Part shown: piece by piece, positions 1-8,438 of the stretch
Position numbering within the stretch: position 1 is the first letter of the stretch
How the letters are laid out: each line of letters opens with the position of its first letter
Assembly: GCF_947632075.1 (NCBI RefSeq)
Contig: NZ_CANRNX010000015.1
Coordinates: 1-38,960, forward strand
Length of the DNA: 38,960 bases
Origin: an uncultured Flavobacterium sp.
GTDB taxonomy: Bacteria > Bacteroidota > Bacteroidia > Flavobacteriales > Flavobacteriaceae
Direction: 5' to 3'
Notes under the pieces: model-generated
What the model was told of the DNA's origin: nothing
Database searches by the model: none
What the model saw: only the letters and a program-made list of their open reading frames with translations
Made by a program: the position numbers and the translations under genes

Positions 1-101
1 GCGTTACGGCGATATAAGATTCCGAAAACGCCTACACTAAATAGTAAAATAGCTAAATAGATGTAGTTTTCAATTCCTATGATTTGTAAAACGTTCTCCA
101 T
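1..101 (-). CDS. nuoK: NADH-quinone oxidoreductase subunit K (partial, N-terminal 33 residues)
   Basis: This is the start of a small membrane subunit of complex I; the rest lies beyond the left edge. The reverse strand reads MENVLQIIGIENYIYLAILL and then an SVGVFGILYRRNA-type stretch, which matches the first transmembrane helix and the conserved FGILYRRN end of NuoK. The ATG is at 99-101, two bases after the nuoJ stop, as expected in the nuo operon. It belongs to the proton-pumping arm with NuoA, H and J. The glutamate important for proton movement in the second helix is not visible. Confidence 0.93.
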   Translation of the reverse strand, partial: MENVLQIIGIENYIYLAILLFSVGVFGILYRRN

Positions 102-103
102 AA

Positions 104-610
104 TTATGCTATTTTTTTATCTTTTTTAGAAATTAATACCGCTCCAATCATCGCCATTAATAATAACACAGCAGCCATTTCAAACGGAACAATGAATTCG
201 TTTAATAACACTTTTCCTAAAACTTGAATGCTTTGGTAATCTTGTCCTGAATTTACGTAAGCATCAAATGCAGGTGCTGTTTGTGTTAAGGCAGCAACTA
301 ATACCAATCCGATTAAACAGAAGGCAACCGTTGCAATTAACTTGGTTACTAATGGTTTTGAAATTTCGTTGCTGATATTCAAATTCATCAACATGATGGT
401 GAATAACATTAAAATCATAATAGCACCAGAATACACAATAATGTGAACCATTGCCAAGAATTGTGAGTTTAATAAAGCGTAATGTCCGGCAATACTAAAA
501 AAACAAACTACTAACCAAATGGCACTATGAATAGGATTTTTGCTTAAAATGGTGATAAAAGCACTTCCTAATGTAATTGCTGAAAGCAAATAAAATAATA
601 TCTCAATCAT
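104..610 (-). CDS. nuoJ: NADH-quinone oxidoreductase subunit J
   Basis: Membrane subunit of complex I, 168 aa, close to the usual size. About five hydrophobic helices are visible (near residues 2-22, 28-47, 53-75, 90-110 and 140-160). The VHIIVYSGAIMILMLF segment around residues 55-70 is the conserved third-helix signature of NuoJ/ND6, which contains the pi-bulge region that couples quinone reduction to proton pumping. It sits between nuoI and nuoK with 2-base spacing on each side. No anomaly was seen. Confidence 0.96.
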   Translation of the reverse strand: MIEILFYLLSAITLGSAFITILSKNPIHSAIWLVVCFFSIAGHYALLNSQFLAMVHIIVYSGAIMILMLFTIMLMNLNISNEISKPLVTKLIATVAFCLIGLVLVAALTQTAPAFDAYVNSGQDYQSIQVLGKVLLNEFIVPFEMAAVLLLMAMIGAVLISKKDKKIA

Positions 611-612
611 AA

Positions 613-1155
613 TTAGGCTTGCATTTTTTTAGTGTTCTGAATGGCCATTTCTAAAGGCATTACTAATTCTTCTTTTCCGAAGATGAAGCTTTCTCGAGAA
701 GTATCAGAAAAAACAATTTGTTTTGATTTAGTTAAGTAAATAGCTTGTTTTGGGCAAGCTTCTTCACATAAACCACAGAAAATACAACGCAACATGTTAA
801 TCTCATAGATCTCTGCGTATTTCTCTTCTCTGTATAAATGTTTCTCGTCTGGTTTGCGTTCTGCAGCTTTCATGGTAATAGCTTCTGCTGGACATGATAA
901 GGCACAAAGTCCGCAAGCAGTACAACGTTCTCTTCCTTCATCGTCACGCATTAACATATGTCTACCGCGGTAAACATCGCTAAACGGACGTGTTTGTTCT
1001 GGGTAACTAATGGTTACTTTTTTCTTGAACATATGTTTCAAAGTAGTCCACATTCCTTTTGCGATTGCAATAATGTAAATGCGTTCAGCAAAAGTCATTT
1101 TTTTGTTGGCTACTTGTTTTTTTCTTCCTGATAATGATACCGTTTCTATTGACAT
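613..1155 (-). CDS. nuoI: NADH-quinone oxidoreductase subunit I (8Fe-8S ferredoxin subunit)
   Basis: Peripheral-arm subunit carrying two [4Fe-4S] clusters (N6a and N6b) that pass electrons to NuoB. Two ferredoxin motifs are visible: C78-C81-C84 with C88, and C124-C127-C130 with C134, each in CxxCxxCxxxCP form. The length (180 aa) is normal for the family. The N-terminal 40 residues are basic and amphipathic, which fits membrane-surface attachment. It lies 10 bases after nuoH and 2 bases before nuoJ. Confidence 0.97.
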   Translation of the reverse strand: MSIETVSLSGRKKQVANKKMTFAERIYIIAIAKGMWTTLKHMFKKKVTISYPEQTRPFSDVYRGRHMLMRDDEGRERCTACGLCALSCPAEAITMKAAERKPDEKHLYREEKYAEIYEINMLRCIFCGLCEEACPKQAIYLTKSKQIVFSDTSRESFIFGKEELVMPLEMAIQNTKKMQA

Positions 1156-1165
1156 TTTCAGTAGT

Positions 1166-2197
1166 TTATTGGTTTAATAAAATAACAACCGCAGTAATAA
1201 TGATGTTGATGATAGCAAGCGGAATTAACGTTTTCCAACCTAAATTCATCAATTGGTCATAACGGAAACGTGGAATTGTCCAACGAACCCACATGTACAA
1301 GAATAAGAAGAAACAGATTTTAATAAATAAAACCGCAATTCCAATTCCGTTTGCTGCATTGGTTCCCCAATTTTCTGCTGCCCAAGTCATTCCTGGATAA
1401 TTGTAAGCTCCTAAGAAAATTATTGCAAGTAGGGTAGAAGAGATGAACATCGCTGCATATTCTGCAAATAAGAAGAATCCCATTCGCATTGATGAATATT
1501 CTGTATGATAACCTCCAATTAATTCTTGTTCACATTCTGCTAAATCGAATGGTGTACGATTGGTTTCTGCAAACGAACAAACTAAGAAAATAAAGAATGC
1601 TAAGGGTTGATAGAATATGTTCCATTGCATTTCATTTTGACTTGCTGCGATATCACTTAAACTCATTGAGCTTGTCATCATAATAACTGCGATGATAGAA
1701 AGTCCCATAGCAATTTCATACGAAATCATTTGAGAAGCCACACGCATCGCGCTCATTAATGAATATTTGTTGTTAGATGCCCAACCACCAATCATAATTC
1801 CGTAAACACTTACAGATAAAACTGCGAATACGTAAAGCATAGCAACGTTAATATCTGTAGCTTGTAAGATTACAGTTCTTCCGCCAATTTCAAGTGAAGT
1901 TCCCCAAGGGATTACGGCACTTGTCATTAAGGCCATGGTCATTGAAATTGTTGGTCCTAATACGAATAAAAACGTATTTGGTGTGTTTGGCATAAATTCT
2001 TCTTTAGAGAATAATTTTAAACCATCTGCAAGTGGTTGAAATAATCCACCTGGTCCGGCACGGTTTGGTCCGCGTCTGTCTTGAATCCAAGCTGCAATCT
2101 TACGTTCTGCCAAAGTACAATACATGGCAAACAACATCGTAATTGCAAAAACAATTAAGATGATTACACCTTTTTCTATAATAATAGCTTGTTCCAT
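1166..2197 (-). CDS. nuoH: NADH-quinone oxidoreductase subunit H
   Basis: Membrane subunit at the junction of the two arms of complex I; it forms much of the quinone-entry channel. At 343 aa with about eight hydrophobic helices it matches NuoH/ND1. Signatures visible are AERKIAAWIQDRRGPNRAG near residues 30-48, the EYSSMRMGFFLFAEY region near 230-250 and the FAETNRTPFDLAECEQEL loop near 208-227 with its conserved acidic residues. It follows nuoG by 3 bases and precedes nuoI by 10. Confidence 0.97.
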   Translation of the reverse strand: MEQAIIIEKGVIILIVFAITMLFAMYCTLAERKIAAWIQDRRGPNRAGPGGLFQPLADGLKLFSKEEFMPNTPNTFLFVLGPTISMTMALMTSAVIPWGTSLEIGGRTVILQATDINVAMLYVFAVLSVSVYGIMIGGWASNNKYSLMSAMRVASQMISYEIAMGLSIIAVIMMTSSMSLSDIAASQNEMQWNIFYQPLAFFIFLVCSFAETNRTPFDLAECEQELIGGYHTEYSSMRMGFFLFAEYAAMFISSTLLAIIFLGAYNYPGMTWAAENWGTNAANGIGIAVLFIKICFFLFLYMWVRWTIPRFRYDQLMNLGWKTLIPLAIINIIITAVVILLNQ

Positions 2198-2200
2198 AGT

Positions 2201-3226
2201 TTATGATTTTGGCGTATTATTAGTCATTGGAACTTCTGCCATAGAAATTTTCTTACGGTCTTGTTCACGTCCTTTCAGAATTTGTTTTTCTGTATGAATT
2301 TGAATTGGTTCCATTTTTCTTGTATAATTATTCTGATTGATTACTGAGAATTTCTCGAATTTACGAGGTCCTTCAATAACCCAATCTTTCACGTCTTTAT
2401 GGTCAAAACGACATTCATTACAAATGAATTCTTCAACTTCGTGATATTCATCTTTACGAGCTGTTACACGTTGAATTTCGTTTCCGAACATCCAAAGTGT
2501 TGTTTTTCCACAACATTTATCACAATTTCTGTGCGCTGTAAATGGTTTGTTAAACCAAACTCTTGATTTAAATCTGAACGTTTTATCAGTTAAAGCTCCA
2601 ACCGGACAAACGTCAATCATGTTTCCTGAATATTCGTTTTCGATTGCAGCTGATACACAAGTTGAAATTTGTGCATGATCACCACGACCAATAACTCCAT
2701 GTACACGTCCGTCTGTTAATTGCTCTGCTGTGTAAACACAACGGTAGCAAAGAATACAACGATTCATGTGAAGTTGAATATTGTTTCCTAAATCTTCAGG
2801 TTCAAATGTTCTTTTTTCTTCGTGGAAACGAGTTAGTTCTTTTCCGTGATTGTAGCTTAAATTTTGTAAATCACATTCTCCGGCTTGGTCACAAACAGGA
2901 CAATCTAATGGGTGATTCATCAACAAAAATTCGGTAACAGATTTACGAGCTTCTGTAACTCTTGGGGATGAAATACTTTTCACTTCCATTCCGTCCATAA
3001 CTCCAGTTACGCAAGAAGCCATAAGTTTAGGCATTGGTCTTGGGTCAGCTTCACTTCCTTTAGAAACTTCAACCAAGCAACAACGACATTTACCGCCGCT
3101 TCCTTTTAATTTTGAGTAGTAACACATTGCTGGTGGAACACTTTCGCCTCCAATCATACGAGCTGCTTGAAGAATTGTTGTTCCTGGTTCTACGTCTATT
3201 TCTTGTCCGTCTATAGTAACTTTCAT
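2201..3226 (-). CDS. nuoG: NADH-quinone oxidoreductase subunit G, short form without molybdopterin domain
   Basis: Iron-sulfur subunit of the NADH-oxidising arm. An N-terminal [2Fe-2S] domain has C35, C47, C50 and C72. Then come the His-Cys3 [4Fe-4S] site (H105, C109, C112, C118) and a second [4Fe-4S] site (C157, C160, C163, C207). A further cysteine set, C235, C238, C239, C269 and C272, resembles the start of the molybdopterin-oxidoreductase Fe-S domain, but the protein ends at 341 aa instead of about 700-900. The last 50 residues are polar and weakly conserved in appearance. The reading frame is intact and tightly packed between nuoF and nuoH, so this looks like a natural short form, probably usual in this lineage, not a broken gene. 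Confidence 0.93.
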   Translation of the reverse strand: MKVTIDGQEIDVEPGTTILQAARMIGGESVPPAMCYYSKLKGSGGKCRCCLVEVSKGSEADPRPMPKLMASCVTGVMDGMEVKSISSPRVTEARKSVTEFLLMNHPLDCPVCDQAGECDLQNLSYNHGKELTRFHEEKRTFEPEDLGNNIQLHMNRCILCYRCVYTAEQLTDGRVHGVIGRGDHAQISTCVSAAIENEYSGNMIDVCPVGALTDKTFRFKSRVWFNKPFTAHRNCDKCCGKTTLWMFGNEIQRVTARKDEYHEVEEFICNECRFDHKDVKDWVIEGPRKFEKFSVINQNNYTRKMEPIQIHTEKQILKGREQDRKKISMAEVPMTNNTPKS

Positions 3227-3261
3227 GTTATTTATAGTTTCTTGGTTTTACCTTTATGAGG

Positions 3262-4626
3262 TTAAATTGATTGTTTTTGTAATAGATGCTTCACTTTTTC
3301 AAAGGGTTCATTGGTAAAGTGATCTCTGTTTTTGATTCTTTCAGGGAAACGAATGTGATATTCAAACTCATCTCTGAAATGGCGAATAGCTGCCGCTACT
3401 GGCCAAGCTGCTGCATCTCCTAATGGACAAATAGTATTACCTTCGATTTTACTTTGGATATCCCATAATAAATCAATGTCTTCCATTCTTCCTTCACCGT
3501 TTTCAATGCGCCAAAGTACTTTTTCCATCCATCCGGTTCCTTCACGACAAGGAGAACATTGTCCGCAACTTTCATGATGATAAAAACGTGAGAAATTCCA
3601 AGTGTTTCTTACAATACAAGCGGTATCATTATAAACAATGAAACCACCTGAACCTAAAGATGATCCTGTTGCAAAGCCACCATCAGATAAAGATTCGTAT
3701 GTCATTAAACGATCTTCACCGTTAGCTGTTTTGAATATTAAATTTTGTGGTAATATTGGTACTGACGAACCTCCTGGAATTAATCCTTTTAGTGGGCGAT
3801 CATCAATCATTCCTCCACAATATTCATCTGAATTCATAAATTCTTCAACGGTCATTCCCATTTCAATTTCATAAACTCCAGGTTTTTTAACGTGACCTGA
3901 AACCGAAAATAATTTGGTTCCTGTTGAACGTCCTAAACCAATTTTAGAATATTCTTCACCTGAGTTTAATACAATCCAAGGTACTGATGAAATTGACTCA
4001 ACATTGTTTACAACTGTTGGGTTTTGCCATAAACCTTTAACTGCAGGGAATGGAGGTTTAATTCTTGGGTTTCCTCTTTTTCCTTCTAACGATTCAATTA
4101 GTGCAGTTTCTTCTCCGCAGATGTAGGCACCACCACCACAATGAACATGTAAATCTAAATCGTAACCTGTACCTTTTATGTTTTTTCCTAACCAACCTGC
4201 CGCATAAGCTTCTTTGATGGCTCTTTCTAAGGTTTTGAAAACCCACATATATTCTCCACGGATGTAGATGTATGATAGATTTGCACCTAAAGCGAAAGAT
4301 GAAACTATCATTCCTTCAATTAATAAATGTGGAATGTATTCCATTAAATAACGGTCTTTGAAAGTACCAGGCTCAGACTCATCGGCATTACAAACCAAAT
4401 GTCTTGGATTGCCTGATTTTTTATCAATGAAACTCCATTTTAATCCAACAGGGAAACCTGCTCCACCACGACCTCTTAATCCAGAAGTTTTTACTTCTTC
4501 TGTAATCGCGTCTGGATCCATTTTTAATGCTTTTTCCACCGAAGCGTAACCGCCGTTTTGACGATAGACTTCGTAGGTTTTGATACCCGGAATATTAATC
4601 TTATCTAATAATATTTTTCTTCCCAT
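3262..4626 (-). CDS. nuoF: NADH-quinone oxidoreductase subunit F (NADH- and FMN-binding)
   Basis: Entry point for electrons from NADH in complex I. It has the glycine-rich NADH-binding stretch [16 protein letters not shown] (residues 49-64), the FMN-binding region around 163-200 ([20 protein letters not shown]) and the [4Fe-4S] ligands C354, C357, C360 and C400 in the [11 protein letters not shown] and ICPLGD motifs. The length of 454 aa is normal. It is preceded by nuoE with a 4-base gap and followed by nuoG after 35 bases. Together with NuoE and NuoG it gives this organism a complete NADH-oxidising module. Confidence 0.98.
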   Translation of the reverse strand: MGRKILLDKINIPGIKTYEVYRQNGGYASVEKALKMDPDAITEEVKTSGLRGRGGAGFPVGLKWSFIDKKSGNPRHLVCNADESEPGTFKDRYLMEYIPHLLIEGMIVSSFALGANLSYIYIRGEYMWVFKTLERAIKEAYAAGWLGKNIKGTGYDLDLHVHCGGGAYICGEETALIESLEGKRGNPRIKPPFPAVKGLWQNPTVVNNVESISSVPWIVLNSGEEYSKIGLGRSTGTKLFSVSGHVKKPGVYEIEMGMTVEEFMNSDEYCGGMIDDRPLKGLIPGGSSVPILPQNLIFKTANGEDRLMTYESLSDGGFATGSSLGSGGFIVYNDTACIVRNTWNFSRFYHHESCGQCSPCREGTGWMEKVLWRIENGEGRMEDIDLLWDIQSKIEGNTICPLGDAAAWPVAAAIRHFRDEFEYHIRFPERIKNRDHFTNEPFEKVKHLLQKQSI

Positions 4627-4630
4627 GGTA

Positions 4631-5161
4631 TTATTTATCGTGTAATGTTATTTTTCCAGCTAAACAATCATCAATAAGTTGATCGATTTTTTCTTTCGTT
4701 AAATGTTCATGATAGAAATCACCTAACTGAAGCATTGGTGCATAACCACAAGCTCCTAAACATTGAACACCAACAACAGAGAACATTCCGTCAGAAGTTA
4801 CTTGTCCAGGTTTGATGTTTAATTTTTCACATGTATAATCCATCATATCTTCGGCTTTGTTTATTGCACAACAAGAAGTAGAGCAGAATTCTAACATGTA
4901 TTTTCCCATTGGTTTTTGATTGAACATGGTGTAAAACGTTGTTACTTCAAAAACTTCGATTGGTTTGATGTTTAATATTTCGGCAACTTTGGTTTGAAGT
5001 TCTAAACTCAACCAATTATCATGTGCGTCTTGTACTTCATGAAGAATTGGTAAAAGTGCCGATTTTTGTTTTCCTTCCGGATAATGACTTATTAATTCAT
5101 TGATTCGTGTCATTAATTCTGGAGTGAAATTGATCTCTTGTTTATAGTTTGTTTTTTCCAT
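4631..5161 (-). CDS. nuoE: NADH-quinone oxidoreductase subunit E (thioredoxin-like [2Fe-2S])
   Basis: Small peripheral subunit holding the off-path [2Fe-2S] cluster N1a. The four ligands are visible as C93-x4-C98 and C134-x3-C138 (EFCSTSCC and QCLGACGYAP). The first 80 residues form the helical domain, with the family motif EVTTFYTMF near 72-80. The 176-aa length is typical. Gaps of 5 bases to nuoD and 4 bases to nuoF support co-transcription. Confidence 0.97.
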   Translation of the reverse strand: MEKTNYKQEINFTPELMTRINELISHYPEGKQKSALLPILHEVQDAHDNWLSLELQTKVAEILNIKPIEVFEVTTFYTMFNQKPMGKYMLEFCSTSCCAINKAEDMMDYTCEKLNIKPGQVTSDGMFSVVGVQCLGACGYAPMLQLGDFYHEHLTKEKIDQLIDDCLAGKITLHDK

Positions 5162-5166
5162 AATGA

Positions 5167-6402
5167 TTAACTGTCTAATTCACCCGCAATAACGTTCAAA
5201 CTGGAAAGTGTGATTATGGCATCTGATAAACTTCTACCTTTTACCATTTCGTTAAATGCTTGATAATAAATAAAACATGGTCTACGGAAGTGTAAACGAT
5301 ACGGAACACGACTTCCGTTTGTTATTAAATAAAAACCTAATTCACCGTTTCCTGCTTCAACCGCATGATAAACTTCTGTATTCGGAACAGGAATTTCTCC
5401 CATTACAATTTTGAAGTGATAGATTAAAGCTTCCATATTTTGATAAACATCTTCTTTTTGGGGAAGATAATATTCTGGAACATCGGCATGATATGGTCCT
5501 TCTGGCATTTTAGCAATTGCTTGACGAATGATTTTCATACTTTCCCAAACTTCTGCATTACGCACACAAAAACGATCGTAACAATCTCCATTTTGTCCAA
5601 CAGGAACATCAAATTCAAAATCTTCGTAAGAAGAATATGGTTGTGCAACACGAACATCATAATCAATTCCGGCTGCGCGAAGGTTTGGACCTGTAAATCC
5701 GTAGCTCATTGCTGTTTCCGCATCAATTGCTCCTGCACCGATAGTACGATCCATGAAAATTCTATTACGAGTTAACATATTTTCAAATTCAGACCAAACA
5801 TCTGGAAATTCATTTAAAAACTCGTCAATTTTTCTCCAAGCAGTTTCAGACCATTCGCGCTCAAATCCGCCAATACGTCCCATGTTTGTAGTTAAACGAG
5901 CTCCACAAATTTCTTCGTAGATTTCGTAAATCTTTTCACGGTATTGCATTACATATAAGAATCCGGTTAAAGCTCCAGTATCAACTCCCATTACAGAACT
6001 ACAAATGATGTGATCTGCTATGCGAGCCAATTCCATAATAATAACGCGTAAATATTGTACACGTTTTGGAATCTCAATTCCTAAAGCTTTTTCAACTGTC
6101 ATCCACCAACCGGTATTGTTGATAGGAGATGAACAATAATTTAATCGATCGGTTAAAACGTTGATTTGATAAAACGGACGATTTTCTGCTATTTTCTCAA
6201 ATGCTCTATGTATGTAACCAACAGTTCCTTCACCATCAAGAATTGTTTCTCCATCCATCAATAAAATGTTTTGGAAAATTCCGTGAGTAGCAGGGTGGGT
6301 TGGTCCTAAGTTTAAAACTGATAATTCAACACCGTCTTTTTTAAGGCGTTCTTCAATTTGTTTTTGAAAACGATTTTCTGGGGTTAATAGTAAGTCAGAC
6401 AT
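5167..6402 (-). CDS. nuoD: NADH-quinone oxidoreductase subunit D (49-kDa-like)
   Basis: Quinone-site subunit of complex I, related to the large subunit of NiFe hydrogenases. The motif LGPTHPATHGIFQNILLMDG near residues 32-51 is diagnostic, and the C-terminal HFRRPCFIYYQAFNEM region is also typical. The frame is open upstream to 6516, but I take the ATG at 6400-6402 (MSDLLLTPENRF), giving 411 aa. This start lies 10 bases after the nuoC stop, and the upstream codons overlap nuoC and look unlike any NuoD. NuoC and NuoD are separate here, unlike the fused form of E. coli. Confidence 0.96.
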   Translation of the reverse strand: MSDLLLTPENRFQKQIEERLKKDGVELSVLNLGPTHPATHGIFQNILLMDGETILDGEGTVGYIHRAFEKIAENRPFYQINVLTDRLNYCSSPINNTGWWMTVEKALGIEIPKRVQYLRVIIMELARIADHIICSSVMGVDTGALTGFLYVMQYREKIYEIYEEICGARLTTNMGRIGGFEREWSETAWRKIDEFLNEFPDVWSEFENMLTRNRIFMDRTIGAGAIDAETAMSYGFTGPNLRAAGIDYDVRVAQPYSSYEDFEFDVPVGQNGDCYDRFCVRNAEVWESMKIIRQAIAKMPEGPYHADVPEYYLPQKEDVYQNMEALIYHFKIVMGEIPVPNTEVYHAVEAGNGELGFYLITNGSRVPYRLHFRRPCFIYYQAFNEMVKGRSLSDAIITLSSLNVIAGELDS

Positions 6403-6412
6403 ATGCGTTTTA

Positions 6413-6934
6413 TTAACAATTATTTGGTATTCTTCCGAAGAAGCGATCGTCTTTATCTGTACGTCCTTGGTCTTCCATAGGAAATTCTTTTCTAAGTGGG
6501 AAAGATTCCATCTCATCCATATTTAAAATTCGTTTTAATTGCGGATGATTATTGAATTTAATACCGTAGAAATCGTACGTTTCTCTTTCTTGCCAATTTG
6601 CAGATTTGTATAAATCTACCACTGAATCAACATTTGGATTTTCTCCACTTGTAAAGCATTTTACGCGTAAACGAATGTTCTGAAACCAATTATGTAAGTG
6701 ATAAACAACCGCGAACTGACGGTTTGTTTCGTAATCTGGATAATGAACTCCGCAAACATCAGTTAAGAAGTTAAAGTTTAATTCTTTATCTTCTTTTAGA
6801 AATTTGATAATTTCATGATTCTTTTTACTGTTTATTTCAATGGTTAACATATCGTGAGATTCATAAAACTCAATGATATCTAAACCAAAAGTATCTACCA
6901 GTTTCTTTTGAATGGTTTGGTTATCTAAGCTCAT
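6413..6934 (-). CDS. nuoC: NADH-quinone oxidoreductase subunit C (30-kDa-like)
   Basis: Peripheral-arm structural subunit that packs against NuoD. The signature ERETYDFYGIKFNNHPQLKR (about residues 119-138), followed by an LRKEFP end motif, is diagnostic. At 173 aa it is slightly shorter than stand-alone NuoC of many bacteria, but both the N-terminal alpha/beta region and the signature are present. Its start is one base from the nuoB stop. Confidence 0.96.
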   Translation of the reverse strand: MSLDNQTIQKKLVDTFGLDIIEFYESHDMLTIEINSKKNHEIIKFLKEDKELNFNFLTDVCGVHYPDYETNRQFAVVYHLHNWFQNIRLRVKCFTSGENPNVDSVVDLYKSANWQERETYDFYGIKFNNHPQLKRILNMDEMESFPLRKEFPMEDQGRTDKDDRFFGRIPNNC

Positions 6935-6935
6935 T

Positions 6936-7487
6936 TTATTTGATGTTATATGAGTTTAATAATTCTTTATATTCATCAGAACTTCTTCTTCTTACCGATT
7001 CGCTTTTAACGATTTCTTGTAAAGTTAAAATTCCGTCTAAAATTTGTTCCGGACGTGGAGGACAACCAGGTACATAAACATCAACAGGAATAACTTTATC
7101 AATTCCTTGTAATACCGAATATGTATCGAAAACTCCACCAGAAGAAGCACAAGCTCCAACTGCAATTACCCATTTAGGTTCTGCCATTTGTTCGTAAACT
7201 TGACGTAAGATTGGTGCCATTTTTTTAGAGATTGTTCCCATAACTAAAAGCATATCTGCCTGGCGAGGCGAGAAACTCATTCGTTCTGATCCAAATCTTC
7301 CAATATCATAAGTAGCTGCCATGGTTGCCATATATTCAATTCCGCAACAAGATGTTGCAAAAGGTAGTGGCCACATCGAATTAGCTCGAGCTAAACCTAC
7401 TACTTCGTTAAGTTTTGTAGCAAAGAATCCTTCGCCAGCATAACCATCTGGTGTATTTACCATTTTTGGTTTTGAATTTTTACTCAT
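6936..7487 (-). CDS. nuoB: NADH-quinone oxidoreductase subunit B (cluster N2)
   Basis: Carries the terminal [4Fe-4S] cluster N2 that reduces quinone. The ligands C47 and C48 ([10 protein letters not shown]), C113 (GACASSGG) and C142 (PGCPPRPE) are all present, with the unusual tandem-cysteine arrangement typical of this subunit. The length of 183 aa is normal. It sits 11 bases after nuoA and 1 base before nuoC. Confidence 0.98.
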   Translation of the reverse strand: MSKNSKPKMVNTPDGYAGEGFFATKLNEVVGLARANSMWPLPFATSCCGIEYMATMAATYDIGRFGSERMSFSPRQADMLLVMGTISKKMAPILRQVYEQMAEPKWVIAVGACASSGGVFDTYSVLQGIDKVIPVDVYVPGCPPRPEQILDGILTLQEIVKSESVRRRSSDEYKELLNSYNIK

Positions 7488-7498
7488 AACTTTTTAAA

Positions 7499-7870
7499 TT
7501 AATCCCACTCAAGACCTTTTTTCTTGAATTCATAAAGTAGTCCAATAACTAACAAGAACATAAAAATCCCCATTTTCCATAATCCATCCCAGCCAAATTC
7601 TTTAAAGTTTACTGCCCATGGATACATAAAGATTACTTCTACATCGAATAAAACAAATAGAATTGCGATTAAGAAATATTTAATGTTAAATGGAATTCTG
7701 GCATTACCAACAGATTCAATTCCACATTCGAAATTTTGTTCCTTGTTTTTAGATATTCTTTTTGGACCTAGCAAACTTGATACGAAAATTGTCAGTACCA
7801 CGAAACCCGCTGCCAGTATGAGTTGCATAAGAATTGGTAGTAGATCAAACTGATTATATTGCATATTCAT
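7499..7870 (-). CDS. nuoA: NADH-quinone oxidoreductase subunit A
   Basis: First gene of the complex I operon; a small membrane subunit of three helices (near residues 11-33, 65-87 and 95-115). The region YFLIAILFVLFDVEVIFMYP (about residues 65-84) is the family signature, and FECGIES near 47-53 marks the quinone-site loop. The length of 123 aa is typical. The upstream 160 bases (7871-8030) must hold the operon promoter, but I found no convincing TAnnTTTG element there. Confidence 0.97.
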   Translation of the reverse strand: MNMQYNQFDLLPILMQLILAAGFVVLTIFVSSLLGPKRISKNKEQNFECGIESVGNARIPFNIKYFLIAILFVLFDVEVIFMYPWAVNFKEFGWDGLWKMGIFMFLLVIGLLYEFKKKGLEWD

Positions 7871-8027
7871 ATTTATTTTAACTTAATGTTCACAATATAT
7901 AAAATTATAATAAAAATGTCATAACATAAAGTGATTTTGTTAATTAAATTTTTATTGTTCTAATATAGAATTCATTTAAATAGTAAAAGATGGATGTTTG
8001 ATATTATTTCTTATGTTTTATTGGAAT

Positions 8028-8064
8028 AAAAAAAAGGGCTATTTCAAACGAAATAGCCCTTTTT
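8028..8064 (-). terminator. Intrinsic terminator after the cold-shock gene
   Basis: A perfect 11-bp stem (AGGGCTATTTC / GAAATAGCCCT) with an AAAC loop is flanked by runs of eight A and five T. On the minus strand it ends in eight T residues, 27 bases past the cold-shock gene stop. It separates that gene from nuoA downstream, so nuo needs its own promoter or readthrough. Confidence 0.88.
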
Positions 8065-8090
8065 AAAGGTGAAATATATATAAAATATAA

Positions 8091-8288
8091 TTAGTCTAAT
8101 ACAACAACTTCTGATGCAATAGTACCTTTTTTTCCTTCAGATTCTACGTAAGAAACTGAGTCTCCGTCACGTAATTCTCTACTTTTGATTCCAGAGATAT
8201 GAACGAAAATGTCGTTACCTGTTTGATCATCAGTAATAAATCCGAATCCTTTTGATTCATTGAAGAACTTTACTTTACCTGTTCTCAT
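8091..8288 (-). CDS. Cold-shock domain protein (CspA family)
   Basis: A small single-stranded nucleic-acid-binding protein of the OB fold, 65 aa, probably acting as an RNA chaperone. RNP1 (KGFGFIT, residues 13-19) and RNP2 (DIFVHIS, near 26-32) are both intact, and the N-terminal GKVKFFN is typical. It is monocistronic, with a consensus promoter 30 bases upstream and a strong terminator downstream. The very short leader (about 25 nt) lacks room for the long cold-responsive 5' UTR known from E. coli cspA, so regulation by that mechanism is unlikely. Confidence 0.96.
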   Translation of the reverse strand: MRTGKVKFFNESKGFGFITDDQTGNDIFVHISGIKSRELRDGDSVSYVESEGKKGTIASEVVVLD

Positions 8289-8317
8289 TTTAATAAAAAA
8301 TAATAATTAATAATGAT

Positions 8318-8347
8318 CAAAGATATACTTTTTTTTAAATCAGTCAA
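8318..8347 (-). promoter_or_regulatory. Bacteroidota-type promoter of the cold-shock gene
   Basis: On the minus strand there is TTG (8347-8345), a 19-base spacer, and TATCTTTG (8325-8318). This is a full match to the TTG / TAnnTTTG pattern of the main sigma factor of Bacteroidota. Transcription would start near 8311, giving a leader of about 25 bases before the ATG at 8288. Confidence 0.82.
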
Positions 8348-8403
8348 GTTTTTATTGAATAAATTTTAATTAAAAAATTAAAATAATTGATTGTTTTTTT
8401 TTG

Positions 8404-8437
8404 TAGATAAAAAAAATCAGCCTTAAGGCTGATTTTT
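8404..8437 (-). terminator. Intrinsic terminator after accC
   Basis: The stem AAAAATCAGCC / GGCTGATTTTT (11 bp) with a TTAA loop begins immediately after the accC stop codon and runs into a T-rich tract on the minus strand. It closes the DUF177-rpmF-fabH-accB-accC unit. Confidence 0.87.
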
Positions 8438-8438
8438 A

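Noticed and set aside
3638..4549. Three plus-strand open frames (63-78 codons) within nuoF
   Set aside because: They lie opposite a highly conserved gene, show no domain, and have no promoter or spacing of their own.
5440..5775. A 111-codon plus-strand frame opposite nuoD
   Set aside because: Composition is that of antisense to a conserved gene (many Ile, Asn, Cys), with no recognisable motif.
6403..6516. Upstream extension of nuoD overlapping nuoC
   Set aside because: The extra residues do not look like NuoD, and they overlap well-conserved nuoC codons; the ATG at 6402 sits correctly 10 bases after nuoC.
7871..8030. A promoter for the nuo operon in the gap before nuoA
   Set aside because: The gap must contain one unless readthrough from the cold-shock gene occurs, but no TAnnTTTG element with a suitable TTG was found, so none is reported.
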